A DNA stretch of 35,116 nucleotides from Alistipes sp. (GTDB lineage Bacteria > Bacteroidota > Bacteroidia > Bacteroidales > Rikenellaceae), in NCBI GenBank assembly GCA_017501625.1, contig JAFVWO010000016.1:1-35116 (forward strand), in the 5' to 3' direction. Below are positions 8,074-16,876 of the stretch, piece by piece. Below the pieces are notes generated by a model. It saw only the letters and a list, made by a program, of their open reading frames with translations, was not told the origin of the DNA and did no database searches. Positions within the stretch are counted from its first letter, which is position 1, and each line of letters starts with the position of its first letter. The translations under genes and the position numbers were made by a program.

Positions 8074-9912
8074 ATGATAAAGACATATTTTCGATTACTC
8101 AACTTTGCGAGGCCTCTAAGCCGATACACTATACCCTACTTTGTGTTTGCTGCGTTGCATGCCGTGTTTAACACGTTCAACTATGCGATGATAATACCCA
8201 TCCTCAACGCTATGTTTGCCTCGGATGGGGGCTTTCAGTTCGAGCCTATCTACACTTTTCCCGCTATAGAGCTAAACCAGCAGGGTTTTAATGATATATT
8301 GTCGTATATCTACACGCTGTGCTTCGGCGAGGATTTCACAAATGTACGCTTCTTGGCTCTGTTGGGTGGTGTTACGGTGTGTATGAACCTCTTTAGCAAC
8401 CTCTTCCGTTACGCTGCGGCAATGACCGTAGAGAGCCTTCGTATAAACACAGTGCAGCGCATGCGTGACGAGATGTTCACTCACGTCATAGATATGAACG
8501 TGGGTTACTTCAGCGACCAGCGTAAGGGAGATATAATGTCAAAGATTACGCAGGACGTGATGGTCGTGCAGTTCTGTATTACAAACACTCTTCAGGTAGC
8601 CTTCCGCGACCCCTTCCTTATCATTGGTTATCTCACGCTTATGATAGGCATATCGTGGCAGCTGTCACTCTTTGCCGTTATCTTCCTCCCCATCGTAGGT
8701 ATCGTCATAGGTAGCATCGTTAAGCGCCTGCGCCACCCCGCAAAGCGAGGTCAGGAGCGTATGGGCGATATGGTATCGGTGCTCGACGAGACACTCTCGG
8801 GAATGAAGATAGTGAAGGGTTATAACGCCACGACGTTTATAGGCAATAAGTTCAAGAAGATAAATGCCGATCTCTCGCGCATACTCATATCCATGGCTCG
8901 TCGTCAGCAGTTGGCATCGCCCATGAGTGAGTTTCTTGGCATCACGGCCGTAGCTGTGATACTTGTCTTTGGTGGTACGCTCGTGGATGGAGGTATGGTC
9001 ACGGGAGCAGGTTTCATAGCCTTCATAGCAGCCTTCTCGCAGATTACGCGCCCGCTGCGTTCATTTATAGACCAGTTTGCCAATATCAATCAGGGTGTTG
9101 CTGCCGGTGAGCGTATATTTACCATCATTGATGCTAAGAGTAGCATTGAGGATAAGCCCGATGCTAAGGATTTTGAGGGTCTTAAGGAGAGCATAGAATT
9201 ACGCAACGTACACTTCTCGTATGATGGTGACAGGGAGGTGATAAACAACGTGAATATAAAGATACGCAAGGGTGAGACCATAGCTCTTGTAGGAGCCTCG
9301 GGAGGTGGTAAGTCGACGCTCAGCGAGCTTGTACCACGCTTCTATGATGTCACGGCGGGAGAGGTGCTCTTCGATGGTATCCCCGTGAGCGAATATAAGC
9401 AGGAGTCTTTGCGTAGTAAGATGAGTATAGTATCGCAGGAGACGGTGCTCTTTAACGATAGCATCGAGGGAAACATCCTCATGGGTCGTCCTACAGCTAC
9501 ACACGAGGAGGTTGTTGAGGCCTCGAAGGTGGCAAATGCTCACGGCTTTATCATGGAGAGCCCCGAGGGGTACGATACAAACATAGGTGACCGTGGCACA
9601 AAACTCTCGGGAGGTCAGCGTCAGAGATTGAGCATAGCACGTGCTGTGCTTAAGAACCCCGAGATTCTTATCCTCGACGAGGCTACATCGGCACTCGATA
9701 CCGAGAGCGAGAAGCTCGTTCAGGAGGCGCTTACAAAACTCCTTGAGGGTCGCACATCTATAGTCATAGCTCACCGCCTAAGTACTATATACAATGCCGA
9801 CCGCATATACGTTATCGACCAAGGACGTGTTGCCGAGGAGGGTACACATCAGGAACTTCTCGACAAGGGAGGTATATATGCTCACCTTATTGAGATGCAA
9901 TCATTTACATAA
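8074..9912 (+). CDS. ABC exporter half-transporter, MsbA-like (membrane domain fused to ATPase)
   Basis: 612-aa inner-membrane ABC exporter with an N-terminal six-helix domain (about 1-340) and a C-terminal ATPase. Walker A is G407-A-S-G-G-G-K-S-T, the signature L-S-G-G-Q starts at 511, and Walker B L-I-L-D-E has D535/E536 followed by A-T-S-A-L-D. The H-loop histidine is in I-A-H-R-L-S. It works as a homodimer or heterodimer. Length and order match the MsbA/lipid-flippase branch, but the substrate cannot be fixed: lipid A core, another lipid or a peptide are all possible. There is no C39 peptidase domain. It lies 18 bp after the NrnA-like gene and 24 bp before a 49-aa peptide gene, so all four genes from 7030 to 11457 may share one mRNA. 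Confidence 0.92.
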   Translation: MIKTYFRLLNFARPLSRYTIPYFVFAALHAVFNTFNYAMIIPILNAMFASDGGFQFEPIYTFPAIELNQQGFNDILSYIYTLCFGEDFTNVRFLALLGGVTVCMNLFSNLFRYAAAMTVESLRINTVQRMRDEMFTHVIDMNVGYFSDQRKGDIMSKITQDVMVVQFCITNTLQVAFRDPFLIIGYLTLMIGISWQLSLFAVIFLPIVGIVIGSIVKRLRHPAKRGQERMGDMVSVLDETLSGMKIVKGYNATTFIGNKFKKINADLSRILISMARRQQLASPMSEFLGITAVAVILVFGGTLVDGGMVTGAGFIAFIAAFSQITRPLRSFIDQFANINQGVAAGERIFTIIDAKSSIEDKPDAKDFEGLKESIELRNVHFSYDGDREVINNVNIKIRKGETIALVGASGGGKSTLSELVPRFYDVTAGEVLFDGIPVSEYKQESLRSKMSIVSQETVLFNDSIEGNILMGRPTATHEEVVEASKVANAHGFIMESPEGYDTNIGDRGTKLSGGQRQRLSIARAVLKNPEILILDEATSALDTESEKLVQEALTKLLEGRTSIVIAHRLSTIYNADRIYVIDQGRVAEEGTHQELLDKGGIYAHLIEMQSFT

Positions 9913-9936
9913 ATTTAAACTAATAAACCAAGTTAA

Positions 9937-10086
9937 ATGAAGGATACCTATTACGTGGAGCCATTGCTTCGTGTTGAGGAAGTAGAGGTGGAAAATGGCT
10001 ACAACATGAGTGAGTATGGCGACTATGGTGAGGCGGGTCAGCAGGCCGGATATATAGACTATGGTAACGATGGTTTTTACTTCTAA
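9937..10086 (+). CDS. Small acidic, Gly/Tyr-rich protein of 49 aa
   Basis: ATG at 9937 opens 49 codons ending in TAA at 10084-10086. The protein starts M-K-D-T-Y-Y-V-E-P-L-L-R-V-E-E-V-E-V-E. It then turns into a Gly/Tyr/Asp-rich tail with G-E-A-G-Q-Q-A-G and ends N-D-G-F-Y-F. The opening resembles a common but poorly characterised class of short Bacteroidales proteins (M-K-K-x-Y-x-x-P-x-x-E-V-x-x-V) followed by a flexible tail. It has no signal peptide or membrane segment. The gene fits exactly between the exporter and the fimbrillin-like lipoprotein (24 bp and 15 bp gaps), which supports it being real and co-transcribed. Function unknown. Confidence 0.65.
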   Translation: MKDTYYVEPLLRVEEVEVENGYNMSEYGDYGEAGQQAGYIDYGNDGFYF

Positions 10087-10101
10087 AAAAAGAGTTTGTC
10101 T

Positions 10102-11457
10102 ATGATGAAGCATGTTGTAAATATATTGACCTTAGCTTTGGTTGTTGTTCTTGTTGCTTGTCAAAAGGATGTTAACGAGTATAACACAACGACAGATGAA
10201 GTTACTATAACCTTCGTTGCCGAGCCCGAAGCCACACGCACAACGGTAGATACATCGGGTGATACCCCACGCTTTAGTTGGGATGAGGATGAAAAGTTTG
10301 TTGTGCTTGAGCAGACAGATAAACTTGCGGAGGCAACATCGGTAGTATATGCAAATGTGGATGGTAAGGCAAATATCACGGCAACATTTAACCTTAATAA
10401 GGGTAAGGATCTCTATAGGTATGCTACCATATACCCTGAGAGCGGATTTGTTGAGGCCGAGGATATATCTGCGGTGAAACTACGACTTCCTGTAAATCAA
10501 ACTATGGCAGCGGAGTCGTATGACCCCACGGCTGACCTTATGGTGTCTAAGGTTGTGGAGAAGGATGCACAGCCTACCACTGCGCAGATGTTGCAATTTA
10601 CACGCTTGGCTGCCGTTGTTAAGATGTCCATCGTAGGGCTTAACATAGCTGCCGACGAGGAGGTTATAAGTGTCAAATTCTCGGCCGAGGGTAAAGATAT
10701 TGCAGGAACAATAAGCGCAGACCTCGCAGAGCCTCATAACTTTACCGTGGTGGAGGGAGAGAGCAGCGTTAGTGTCATGACAACCTCTCAGAATGAGGTA
10801 TATTTCACACTTCTGCCTACAACCCTCGTGGCAGGTGATAAATATACAGTCACCGTTACCACCACCGAGAATAGCTACGTTAAGAGTGGTGTTGTTCCCG
10901 AGGATAGGTCGCTAATCTTTGCTGCGGGCATGGTTACACGCTTTGGTGTAGATATGTCGAGTGCTGTGAAAAGCGAGAAGTGGGAGATTGTGAAGGATAG
11001 TTCTACACTTACCGTTGGAGATGAGGTTATCATCGTTGCTCTTAATGCGGATAAGGCTATGGGACATCCTCATAATACGAATGTCAATTCCAATGAATAT
11101 TACAACGTAGTGAATATAGTAAAGAGTGGCGATGCTATATACGATATAGCGGATAGCGGTGCGCTGATACTTACCCTTGAGAAGGGTAAAAGCGATGGTA
11201 CATTTGCCTTCAAATTCAATATCGATAGTGATGATTACTACCTTAGTACAACCACCTCTCAGGAAGGACTGAGAATAGCGACAAGTATAAAAGGTAACAC
11301 ATCCTTCACTGTAAGCATAGATTCTGCCGATGGTGGTGCTACGATACAATCATATAAGGTTGTGAAATTTGATAGTACGATATTTACGGCATATCCTGTG
11401 AGCGACGGGTCAACTGTAGAAAATGCTGTTGCGATATACCGCAAGGTGGTAAACTAA
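10102..11457 (+). CDS. Fimbrillin-like lipoprotein
   Basis: 451-aa exported lipoprotein. The lipobox ends L-V-A-C with Cys20 as the lipidation site. About 35-310 has the fimbrillin-family pattern (T-R-T-T-V followed by F-S-W-D-E-D-E-K), as in FimA/Mfa-type pilins and anchors of Bacteroidales. About 320-451 is a separate beta-rich module (W-E-I-V-K-D, V-G-D-E-V-I-I-V, ending V-A-I-Y-R-K) that I have seen at the C-termini of various Bacteroidetes surface proteins. I choose the ATG at 10102, because starting there (or at the ATG at 10105) leaves a normal signal peptide; an upstream TTG at 10096 is less likely. No Mfa/Fim partner genes are adjacent, so pilus assembly is uncertain. It ends shortly before a repeat element and terminator. 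Confidence 0.8.
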   Translation: MMKHVVNILTLALVVVLVACQKDVNEYNTTTDEVTITFVAEPEATRTTVDTSGDTPRFSWDEDEKFVVLEQTDKLAEATSVVYANVDGKANITATFNLNKGKDLYRYATIYPESGFVEAEDISAVKLRLPVNQTMAAESYDPTADLMVSKVVEKDAQPTTAQMLQFTRLAAVVKMSIVGLNIAADEEVISVKFSAEGKDIAGTISADLAEPHNFTVVEGESSVSVMTTSQNEVYFTLLPTTLVAGDKYTVTVTTTENSYVKSGVVPEDRSLIFAAGMVTRFGVDMSSAVKSEKWEIVKDSSTLTVGDEVIIVALNADKAMGHPHNTNVNSNEYYNVVNIVKSGDAIYDIADSGALILTLEKGKSDGTFAFKFNIDSDDYYLSTTTSQEGLRIATSIKGNTSFTVSIDSADGGATIQSYKVVKFDSTIFTAYPVSDGSTVENAVAIYRKVVN

Positions 11458-11478
11458 GTGGCGAAAATAAAGAGTGAT

Positions 11479-11598
11479 GAGAGTGAATAAAAAGTGTATT
11501 TCTGCGTTACGCTCGCCCTCAAAATGCTCATTTACGCCAAGTAAACTCCGCTTTTTCGGGCTTCGCAGGCCTAAAACTACATCTTTTTATTAACTCTC
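11479..11598. repeat. MITE-like inverted-repeat element, copy 1
   Basis: The 16-bp terminal repeats GAGAGTGAATAAAAAG (11479-11494) and CTTTTTATTAACTCTC (11583-11598) match as inverted repeats with one mismatch and enclose about 88 bp. The second copy at 26525-26646 is about 95% identical by eye. Similarity continues into the downstream hairpin terminator. There is no transposase. A 38-codon frame (11477-11593) is open through it. The element sits between the convergent fimbrillin-like and patatin genes. Confidence 0.8.
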
Positions 11599-11608
11599 TT
11601 GAGTATCA

Positions 11609-11640
11609 GGGGTTGACTAAGTTACTTTTTAGTCAGCCCC
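11609..11640. terminator. Hairpin terminator between convergent genes
   Basis: GGGGTTGACTA (11609-11619) pairs with TAGTCAGCCCC (11630-11640) with one G-T pair around the loop AGTTACTTTT. The same stem and loop follow the second repeat copy at 26653-26686. It lies 4 bp beyond the patatin stop and probably serves both directions, although no clean T run follows on the plus side. Confidence 0.6.
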
Positions 11641-11644
11641 AGGC

Positions 11645-13939
11645 TTAGAAGAATAGTCCCTTGCGCCCAAAGATGGCGTATCCAAAATTGAATGTGAGAT
11701 AGAGATTTTTGGAGCTGTCAAAGTCGTACTTCGTAAGAGCGAGGCTTACGGGGCCTATGGGCGTGTGGTATATAACCGAGAGGTCGGACATGTAGTGTAC
11801 ATATTCACCGGCAAACTTATCGCGCAACATGGCGTAGACACTTACGCGAGCATATAGGTTGTCGATGATACGCACCGTGGGCATAAGACCTATGCCGAGA
11901 TAACGATTGGCGCGAAACTCCGGCATATATATCATGCGCGAGTGCAAGAGGGGTGCATATTGTGGCGATGACAGCAACGTAGCCTCGCGTGAATCGAAGG
12001 AGGGGTGATTGGTATATACACCCTCTATGGCGTAGCCACACGATAGCACACCACTTGATGTGATGTCGAAATATTGCTCCCACATAACCTTAGCTCCCCA
12101 CCACTGACGTATGCGACTGAAGCGATCCTCGGGCTCGGGGTTGATGACACCGGCGCGTGAGTCGCGCTCGTCGAGGCCGTAGACATATATGCCCGAAGCC
12201 ATAAGGTGTGAACCCAATGTGGGGAAGAGGGGCTTATTCAGTGATGTGCGTTCCAGCGAAATGCCTGTTGAGAGAAACGAAAAGTGTGTATACTGGCGCT
12301 TGGGATACCCCGCCATCTCGTAACTATAGCTATTGCGGCCACCATTGATGGTGAGGTCGGCAACAGCTTTGCGCTTGATGGCCGAGCCCACGGAGAAGGA
12401 TAGGAAGTTCTCCATCATGCGCATCTGCTCGGCGTTATCTACCTGAGTGAGATTGCCGAAATTACCCTTCAACGTATTGTGAATATTGAAGTTATACGAG
12501 TAGTCGAAGTATATTGGAGCATCGTGGATGAGCGTTGTGCGCCCTTTGAGTCGTGCCATGGTGTATACCGGGCCGAGCAGTATGTCGAGGTTGAAGGTCT
12601 GCCCTACCCTACTCCACCAGCCATACTCCAAGCCTATGTATGCTTGGTTGAAGGCTGTAGAGGATATGTTACCGCCTATGGCTATATCGAAATTGGGCTT
12701 CACGCTGAGCGGCAGCGTAATGTCGAAGCGCTCGGTGTTGTCGTTATACCTAAATACCGGAAAATCGCTCTTCACGGGCACGTTTGCCAGCATTGTAAGG
12801 TAGTTGTCCGACACCTCATCGCCTGTGAGCGGGAGAGTATCTTTAGCCTTGTTGTGGCCTATATACATCATGTCATGGGCTATGCGAGTCTGGTTGTCGT
12901 TGAGGCCGAGAATCTCTATCTCGCCCATAAGCGGCTTTGGAAAGCGGGCGATAAACTCACGTCGTCGTCGGTCGTACTCCTCGGTTGTCACCCTACGCGC
13001 CACCATCGCCTTAATCTCGGGCATGGCATCCAAGGCATCGTTATATCCCGCAGCCATAATCTCTGCGGCATGCTTAAAGTCGAGGGTCGAAGCATCCACA
13101 GCACGTTGTATGAGCACGGAGCGATCTGCGGGCATGTCGAAGTCCGTAGGCTTGGTTATGAGCGACATTAACTGATCAACGACAGAGCTGTTTTTCAGGC
13201 TCTTAGGCTTGATGTCGACACAACATGCTCCGATGAGAATATCGGGATGGAAGTTATCCTCCAGCGAGCGCCACGGGAAGTTATCGTAGCAACCGCCGTC
13301 GCACATGAGCACCGAGTCAATCTCCACGGGAGGGAAGGCGACGGGTAGCGCCATAGAGGCGCGTATTGCCAAGGCGAGGTCGCCACTCGAGAGCTCCACG
13401 GCACGATGCTCAACCATATCTGTAGCCATGCAACGGAAGGGTATCATAAGGTTGTTGAAGTCGCCCTTGGCGGCAGACGATGCCTGTGCAAAGAGGGAGT
13501 TGAGCACGAGGTCTATCTCTGCGGAGCTGACTATCGAGCCCGGGAGGATTACACGTCTACGCCCCGACTCCTCATCCCTGCTATCCGGGCCTATGGGGAG
13601 CGTTATCATGTTGCTAATGCGGTCGCGCTGCATGTAGAAGTATTTATACTTGTCGTCGATGCCTCCACTAACCCACCTATCCAAGTCGCCCGAGAGTGCC
13701 AATGCCTCCATCTCCTCGATGGTGTATCCTGCGGCATACATGCCACCTACAATCGAGCCCATGGATGTGCCGGCGACGTAGTCTATGGGTATGCCATTCT
13801 CCTCTAAGGCTCTAAGCACACCGATATGATACAGACCCTTGGCTCCGCCACCACTCATCACCACGCCGACGCTCTGCGACATGGCCTCCTGCGCGACGAG
13901 TAGCAAAATGGTGATTATTATAGAGGAAAATCTTTTCAT
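11645..13939 (-). CDS. Patatin-like phospholipase with C-terminal beta-barrel (PlpD-type, type Vd autotransporter)
   Basis: 764-aa exported lipase-like protein with a signal peptide of about 21 residues (S-Q-S cleavage region). The patatin domain follows at once. The oxyanion loop is G30-G-G-A-K-G, the nucleophile Ser59 is in G-T-S-M-G, and the catalytic Asp214 is in D-G-G, so the Ser-Asp dyad is intact. About 330-420 looks like a POTRA-type link. The remainder alternates in beta-barrel fashion (Y-I-G-L-E-Y-G-W-W) and ends in phenylalanine, as outer-membrane barrels do. This order is that of PlpD/type Vd proteins, which place a phospholipase at the cell surface using their own barrel. It is transcribed towards the fimbrillin-like gene and ends at the shared terminator. 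Phospholipid as substrate is inferred from the family. Confidence 0.9.
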   Translation of the reverse strand: MKRFSSIIITILLLVAQEAMSQSVGVVMSGGGAKGLYHIGVLRALEENGIPIDYVAGTSMGSIVGGMYAAGYTIEEMEALALSGDLDRWVSGGIDDKYKYFYMQRDRISNMITLPIGPDSRDEESGRRRVILPGSIVSSAEIDLVLNSLFAQASSAAKGDFNNLMIPFRCMATDMVEHRAVELSSGDLALAIRASMALPVAFPPVEIDSVLMCDGGCYDNFPWRSLEDNFHPDILIGACCVDIKPKSLKNSSVVDQLMSLITKPTDFDMPADRSVLIQRAVDASTLDFKHAAEIMAAGYNDALDAMPEIKAMVARRVTTEEYDRRRREFIARFPKPLMGEIEILGLNDNQTRIAHDMMYIGHNKAKDTLPLTGDEVSDNYLTMLANVPVKSDFPVFRYNDNTERFDITLPLSVKPNFDIAIGGNISSTAFNQAYIGLEYGWWSRVGQTFNLDILLGPVYTMARLKGRTTLIHDAPIYFDYSYNFNIHNTLKGNFGNLTQVDNAEQMRMMENFLSFSVGSAIKRKAVADLTINGGRNSYSYEMAGYPKRQYTHFSFLSTGISLERTSLNKPLFPTLGSHLMASGIYVYGLDERDSRAGVINPEPEDRFSRIRQWWGAKVMWEQYFDITSSGVLSCGYAIEGVYTNHPSFDSREATLLSSPQYAPLLHSRMIYMPEFRANRYLGIGLMPTVRIIDNLYARVSVYAMLRDKFAGEYVHYMSDLSVIYHTPIGPVSLALTKYDFDSSKNLYLTFNFGYAIFGRKGLFF

Positions 13940-13954
13940 TTGCGAAAATATTAG

Positions 13955-13962
13955 TAACTTTG
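13955..13962 (+). promoter_or_regulatory. Possible -7 element for the pheS operon
   Basis: TAACTTTG fits TAnnTTTG and would start transcription near 13967, about 80 nt before pheS. The -33 region reads only TCTTTT (13931-13936), so this is weaker than the other promoters listed. Confidence 0.4.
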
Positions 13963-14003
13963 TACGTTCTATGGTATGTTTTATTAAATAACATCACTGT
14001 AGG

Positions 14004-14034
14004 CAAATATAGTACATTAGTGCGACATAAACAA
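14004..14034 (-). promoter_or_regulatory. Promoter for the patatin gene
   Basis: On the minus strand TATATTTG (14011-14004) lies 20 bp downstream of TTG (14034-14032), an exact Bacteroidetes promoter. The start site would be near 13999, about 60 nt before the patatin ATG. It faces the possible pheS promoter, so the two transcripts would overlap at their 5' ends by about 30 nt. Confidence 0.6.
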
Positions 14035-14047
14035 CAGAAAAAGATAT

Positions 14048-15073
14048 ATGATCAACAAAATCGAAGAACTTTTGGCCGAAATCGAGGCCTTCGCTCCTAA
14101 GACAGCAGCCGATGTTGAGGCCTTCCGCATCAAGATTCTTGGCAAGAAGGGTGCTCTTGGAGCCCTCATGGAGGAGTTCAAGAGTGTGCCTAATACCGAG
14201 AAGCGCGAGCTCGGCCAGCGCCTTAATCACCTTAAGACTGTGGCTACGGAGCGTATAAACGCGCTGAAGGAGGAGATTGGAAATGCTGCTGCGATGAATG
14301 CGGCAAAGATTGACGATATGACACGTCCGGGAAGCGCTGAGGCTGTAGGCTCGCGCCACCCTATTTCTATCGTTAAGAATGAGATTGTAGGCATCTTCTC
14401 GCGTCTCGGATATACCGTGGCCGATGGCCCTGAGATTGAGGACGACTGGCATGTTTTCTCGGCATTGAACTTCCCGCCCGAGCATCCGGCACGCGATATG
14501 CAGGATACTTTCTTCATCGAGAGCAATCCCGATGTGGTGCTTCGCACGCACACATCGTCTATTCAGGTGCGCACGATGGAGCGACAGAAACCCCCTATTC
14601 GTGTGATATGTCCGGGTCGTGTGTTCCGTAACGAGGCAATATCGTATCGCGCACACTGCATATTCCACCAGATTGAGGGTTTGTATATCGACCGTAATGT
14701 GTCGTTTGCCGACATGAAGCAGTCGCTCCTATACTTCGCCAAGGAGCTCTTCGGCGAGCAGGCTCAGATACGCATGCGACCCTCGTACTTCCCCTTCACG
14801 GAGCCTTCTGCCGAGGTCGATGTGTCATGCTCGATATGCGGTGGCAAGGGCTGCGGTGTATGTAAGGGTACCGGCTGGTTGGAGATTATGGGTTGCGGTA
14901 TGGTCGACCCCAATGTGTTGGAGGCTAACAATATCGACCCTAAGGAGTTCTCAGGCTTTGCTTTTGGTATGGGTATTGAGCGTATCGCTATGCTCAAGTA
15001 TGGCGTTGGCGACCTTCGTCTTTACTTCGAGAACGACGTGCGCTTCCTTAACCAATTTGAGAGCGCATTATAA
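14048..15073 (+). CDS. pheS: Phenylalanine-tRNA ligase alpha subunit
   Basis: Catalytic alpha subunit of the alpha2-beta2 phenylalanyl-tRNA synthetase. Residues 1-85 form the N-terminal coiled-coil that grips tRNA. The class II core follows, with motif 2 around the F-R-N-E-A block and the phenylalanine pocket further on. The C-terminal G-F-A-F-G-M-G-I-E-R-I-A-M-L is the motif 3 segment. The cysteine-bearing C-S-I-C-G-G-K-G-C-G-V-C segment is typical of bacterial PheS. At 341 aa it has the usual length. The beta subunit pheT is not next to it, which is common in this phylum. It heads a run of five co-directional genes ending with mnmG. Confidence 0.97.
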   Translation: MINKIEELLAEIEAFAPKTAADVEAFRIKILGKKGALGALMEEFKSVPNTEKRELGQRLNHLKTVATERINALKEEIGNAAAMNAAKIDDMTRPGSAEAVGSRHPISIVKNEIVGIFSRLGYTVADGPEIEDDWHVFSALNFPPEHPARDMQDTFFIESNPDVVLRTHTSSIQVRTMERQKPPIRVICPGRVFRNEAISYRAHCIFHQIEGLYIDRNVSFADMKQSLLYFAKELFGEQAQIRMRPSYFPFTEPSAEVDVSCSICGGKGCGVCKGTGWLEIMGCGMVDPNVLEANNIDPKEFSGFAFGMGIERIAMLKYGVGDLRLYFENDVRFLNQFESAL

Positions 15074-15075
15074 CG

Positions 15076-15110
15076 AGGCTGAGGGCTACCATGCAAGGCA
15101 GCCCAAGCCT
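15076..15110 (+). terminator. Imperfect hairpin between pheS and the TPR gene (possible weak terminator or processing site)
   Basis: AGGCT (15076-15080) pairs with AGCCT (15106-15110), and GGGCT (15083-15087) with AGCCC (15100-15104), with small bulges. No T run follows, so strong termination is unlikely. It may adjust downstream expression. Confidence 0.3.
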
Positions 15111-15131
15111 TTACAATAGTATATCGTCTGA

Positions 15132-16868
15132 GTGAGTGGCTTTAGGGACATACTCATCGTAACCATCCTATGGTTCGCGTTTATGGCATCTGCCTCTGCC
15201 GAAGAGCCTTCGGCCGTGGAACAAGATGCCAATTCTTTCATCGTGGCCGATACGTCGAGTAACACCTACCGACATAGCGAGGCTATTAAGCTCCTCGCCA
15301 TTCATCGCGATAGTGTCGCGGCATGTCGTATATGGCACGAGATTATAGAGCGTGATACGACGTATGCACCGGCACACTACTACCTCAGCCGTGTGGAGAA
15401 CAATGCGCAGGCACTACGCCATGCCTACCGTGCCTTCGCGGCAGACAGCACAAATAAGTGGTATACGGAGAACTACGCCACACAACTTGTGGCTAAGCGC
15501 CAATATACACGTGCCATACCGATATTTCGTCGCCTTATGCGCCTCGACCCCAAGAGTTTACAGCCCTACCACGCCTTGGCCATTCTATATGGCTCATCGG
15601 GCATGCCCTACTCGGCCATTGCCATCCTCGACACGGCAGAACGACGTGTGGGCTACAACTCCTATCTCGCGGAGATACAGCAACAGTTGCTTCTCGACAC
15701 ACGTCAGTACGACCGTGCTATCGAGGCGGGACGACGACGTGTTGAGGAGCACCCCTACGATGGTCAGGTGCGCACGTCGTTAGCCATGGCCTATGATGCT
15801 GCGGGGCGCGACTCCATGGCTCGCGTAACGCTCGACGAGGCCTTCAGGCTCGACACCACAAATGTGGCTACGACGACACTTATAGCAGACTATTACTACT
15901 CGAAGGGCGACGAGCGACGTATGCTCGACTACGAGGAGCGACTTCTACGCAACGCCAACTTGGCTATCGAGGATAAGCTGCGCCGCCTCGCTATACACAC
16001 CTCAAACATCGCCTTCTATGGCAAGAATTACCTGCGCTTAGGAGCAATAATCAGGGGCCTTGCCATCGACTATCCGAACCAACCCAAGGTTGTCGAGGCC
16101 TATGCCTCACATCTTATTGCTGGAGGCGAATACCCGTTAGCTTTGGAGTATATGCGCGGGCATCTGCACGACACGACAGCGACGGCCGAAAATTATATCT
16201 CGGTTTTACAGTTGGAGCACCATCTTAAGGAGAGAGCATTGCTCACGTCGGATATCGAGGAGGGCTTACTGCGCTTTCCCGACTCCTTCGAGCTCCTTAG
16301 CTTCGCGGGCTTCCTGCGTAGCGAGGATGGCGACCATGAGGGTGCCATAGCCATCTTCGAGGAGGGCGTAGGTAGGGCCTCGACGGATGTGGAGCGTAGC
16401 ACGATGTGGGGTTATATAGGCGATGTATACCACGACATGGGCGATGATAAGCGCGCCTTCAAGGCATATAAAAAGGCACTTAGGTACGATGCCGACAATA
16501 TCCTTGTGTTGAACAACTACGCCTACTTCCTATCGCTTCTTGATAAGGAGCTTGAGAAGGCTCTCCAAATGTCGGCGCGCGCATTAGAGTTGGAGCCCGA
16601 CAATGCCTCGTATATCGATACCTATGCGTGGATACTCCACCGCCTTGGTCGTAACGAGGAGGCCAAGGGCATCATGCGCCAAGCGCTCTCCATAAGCGGA
16701 CAGCGCGACAGCTCGCTCCTTGTCCACTATGGCGACATACTCTGGGCCTTGGGCGAAGAGTTTATGGCCGAGACATACTGGCAAAAGGCCGTGGAACGAG
16801 GCTACGACAAAGAGGAGATGGAGCAACACATCGATAGGATAACAAAACCAGACACCAAGAAAAAGTAA
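15132..16868 (+). CDS. Exported tetratricopeptide-repeat protein
   Basis: 578-aa TPR protein. Starting at the GTG at 15132 gives a signal peptide (about 1-23, ending A-S-A-S-A). The next in-frame ATG at 15183 would lose it, and an in-frame stop lies just upstream, so the GTG start is well supported. TPR-type helix pairs run from about 60 to the end. The clearest are near the C-terminus, for example M-W-G-Y-I-G-D-V-Y-H-D-M-G-D-D-K-R-A and the following N-N-Y-A-Y and Y-I-D-T-Y-A-W units. Such proteins act as scaffolds, here presumably in the periplasm. The EnvC-like gene begins 8 bp later, suggesting a shared role in envelope or peptidoglycan maintenance. No specific partner can be named. Confidence 0.85.
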   Translation: MSGFRDILIVTILWFAFMASASAEEPSAVEQDANSFIVADTSSNTYRHSEAIKLLAIHRDSVAACRIWHEIIERDTTYAPAHYYLSRVENNAQALRHAYRAFAADSTNKWYTENYATQLVAKRQYTRAIPIFRRLMRLDPKSLQPYHALAILYGSSGMPYSAIAILDTAERRVGYNSYLAEIQQQLLLDTRQYDRAIEAGRRRVEEHPYDGQVRTSLAMAYDAAGRDSMARVTLDEAFRLDTTNVATTTLIADYYYSKGDERRMLDYEERLLRNANLAIEDKLRRLAIHTSNIAFYGKNYLRLGAIIRGLAIDYPNQPKVVEAYASHLIAGGEYPLALEYMRGHLHDTTATAENYISVLQLEHHLKERALLTSDIEEGLLRFPDSFELLSFAGFLRSEDGDHEGAIAIFEEGVGRASTDVERSTMWGYIGDVYHDMGDDKRAFKAYKKALRYDADNILVLNNYAYFLSLLDKELEKALQMSARALELEPDNASYIDTYAWILHRLGRNEEAKGIMRQALSISGQRDSSLLVHYGDILWALGEEFMAETYWQKAVERGYDKEEMEQHIDRITKPDTKKK

Positions 16869-16876
16869 CCTACACC

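Noticed and set aside
12479-13171. 230-codon frame opposite the patatin gene
   Set aside because: Lies wholly antisense to a complete, motif-bearing patatin/barrel gene; it reflects codon bias on the opposite strand.
13994-14668. 224-codon frame opposite pheS
   Set aside because: Antisense to an intact pheS with all family motifs; no start context or protein pattern of its own.
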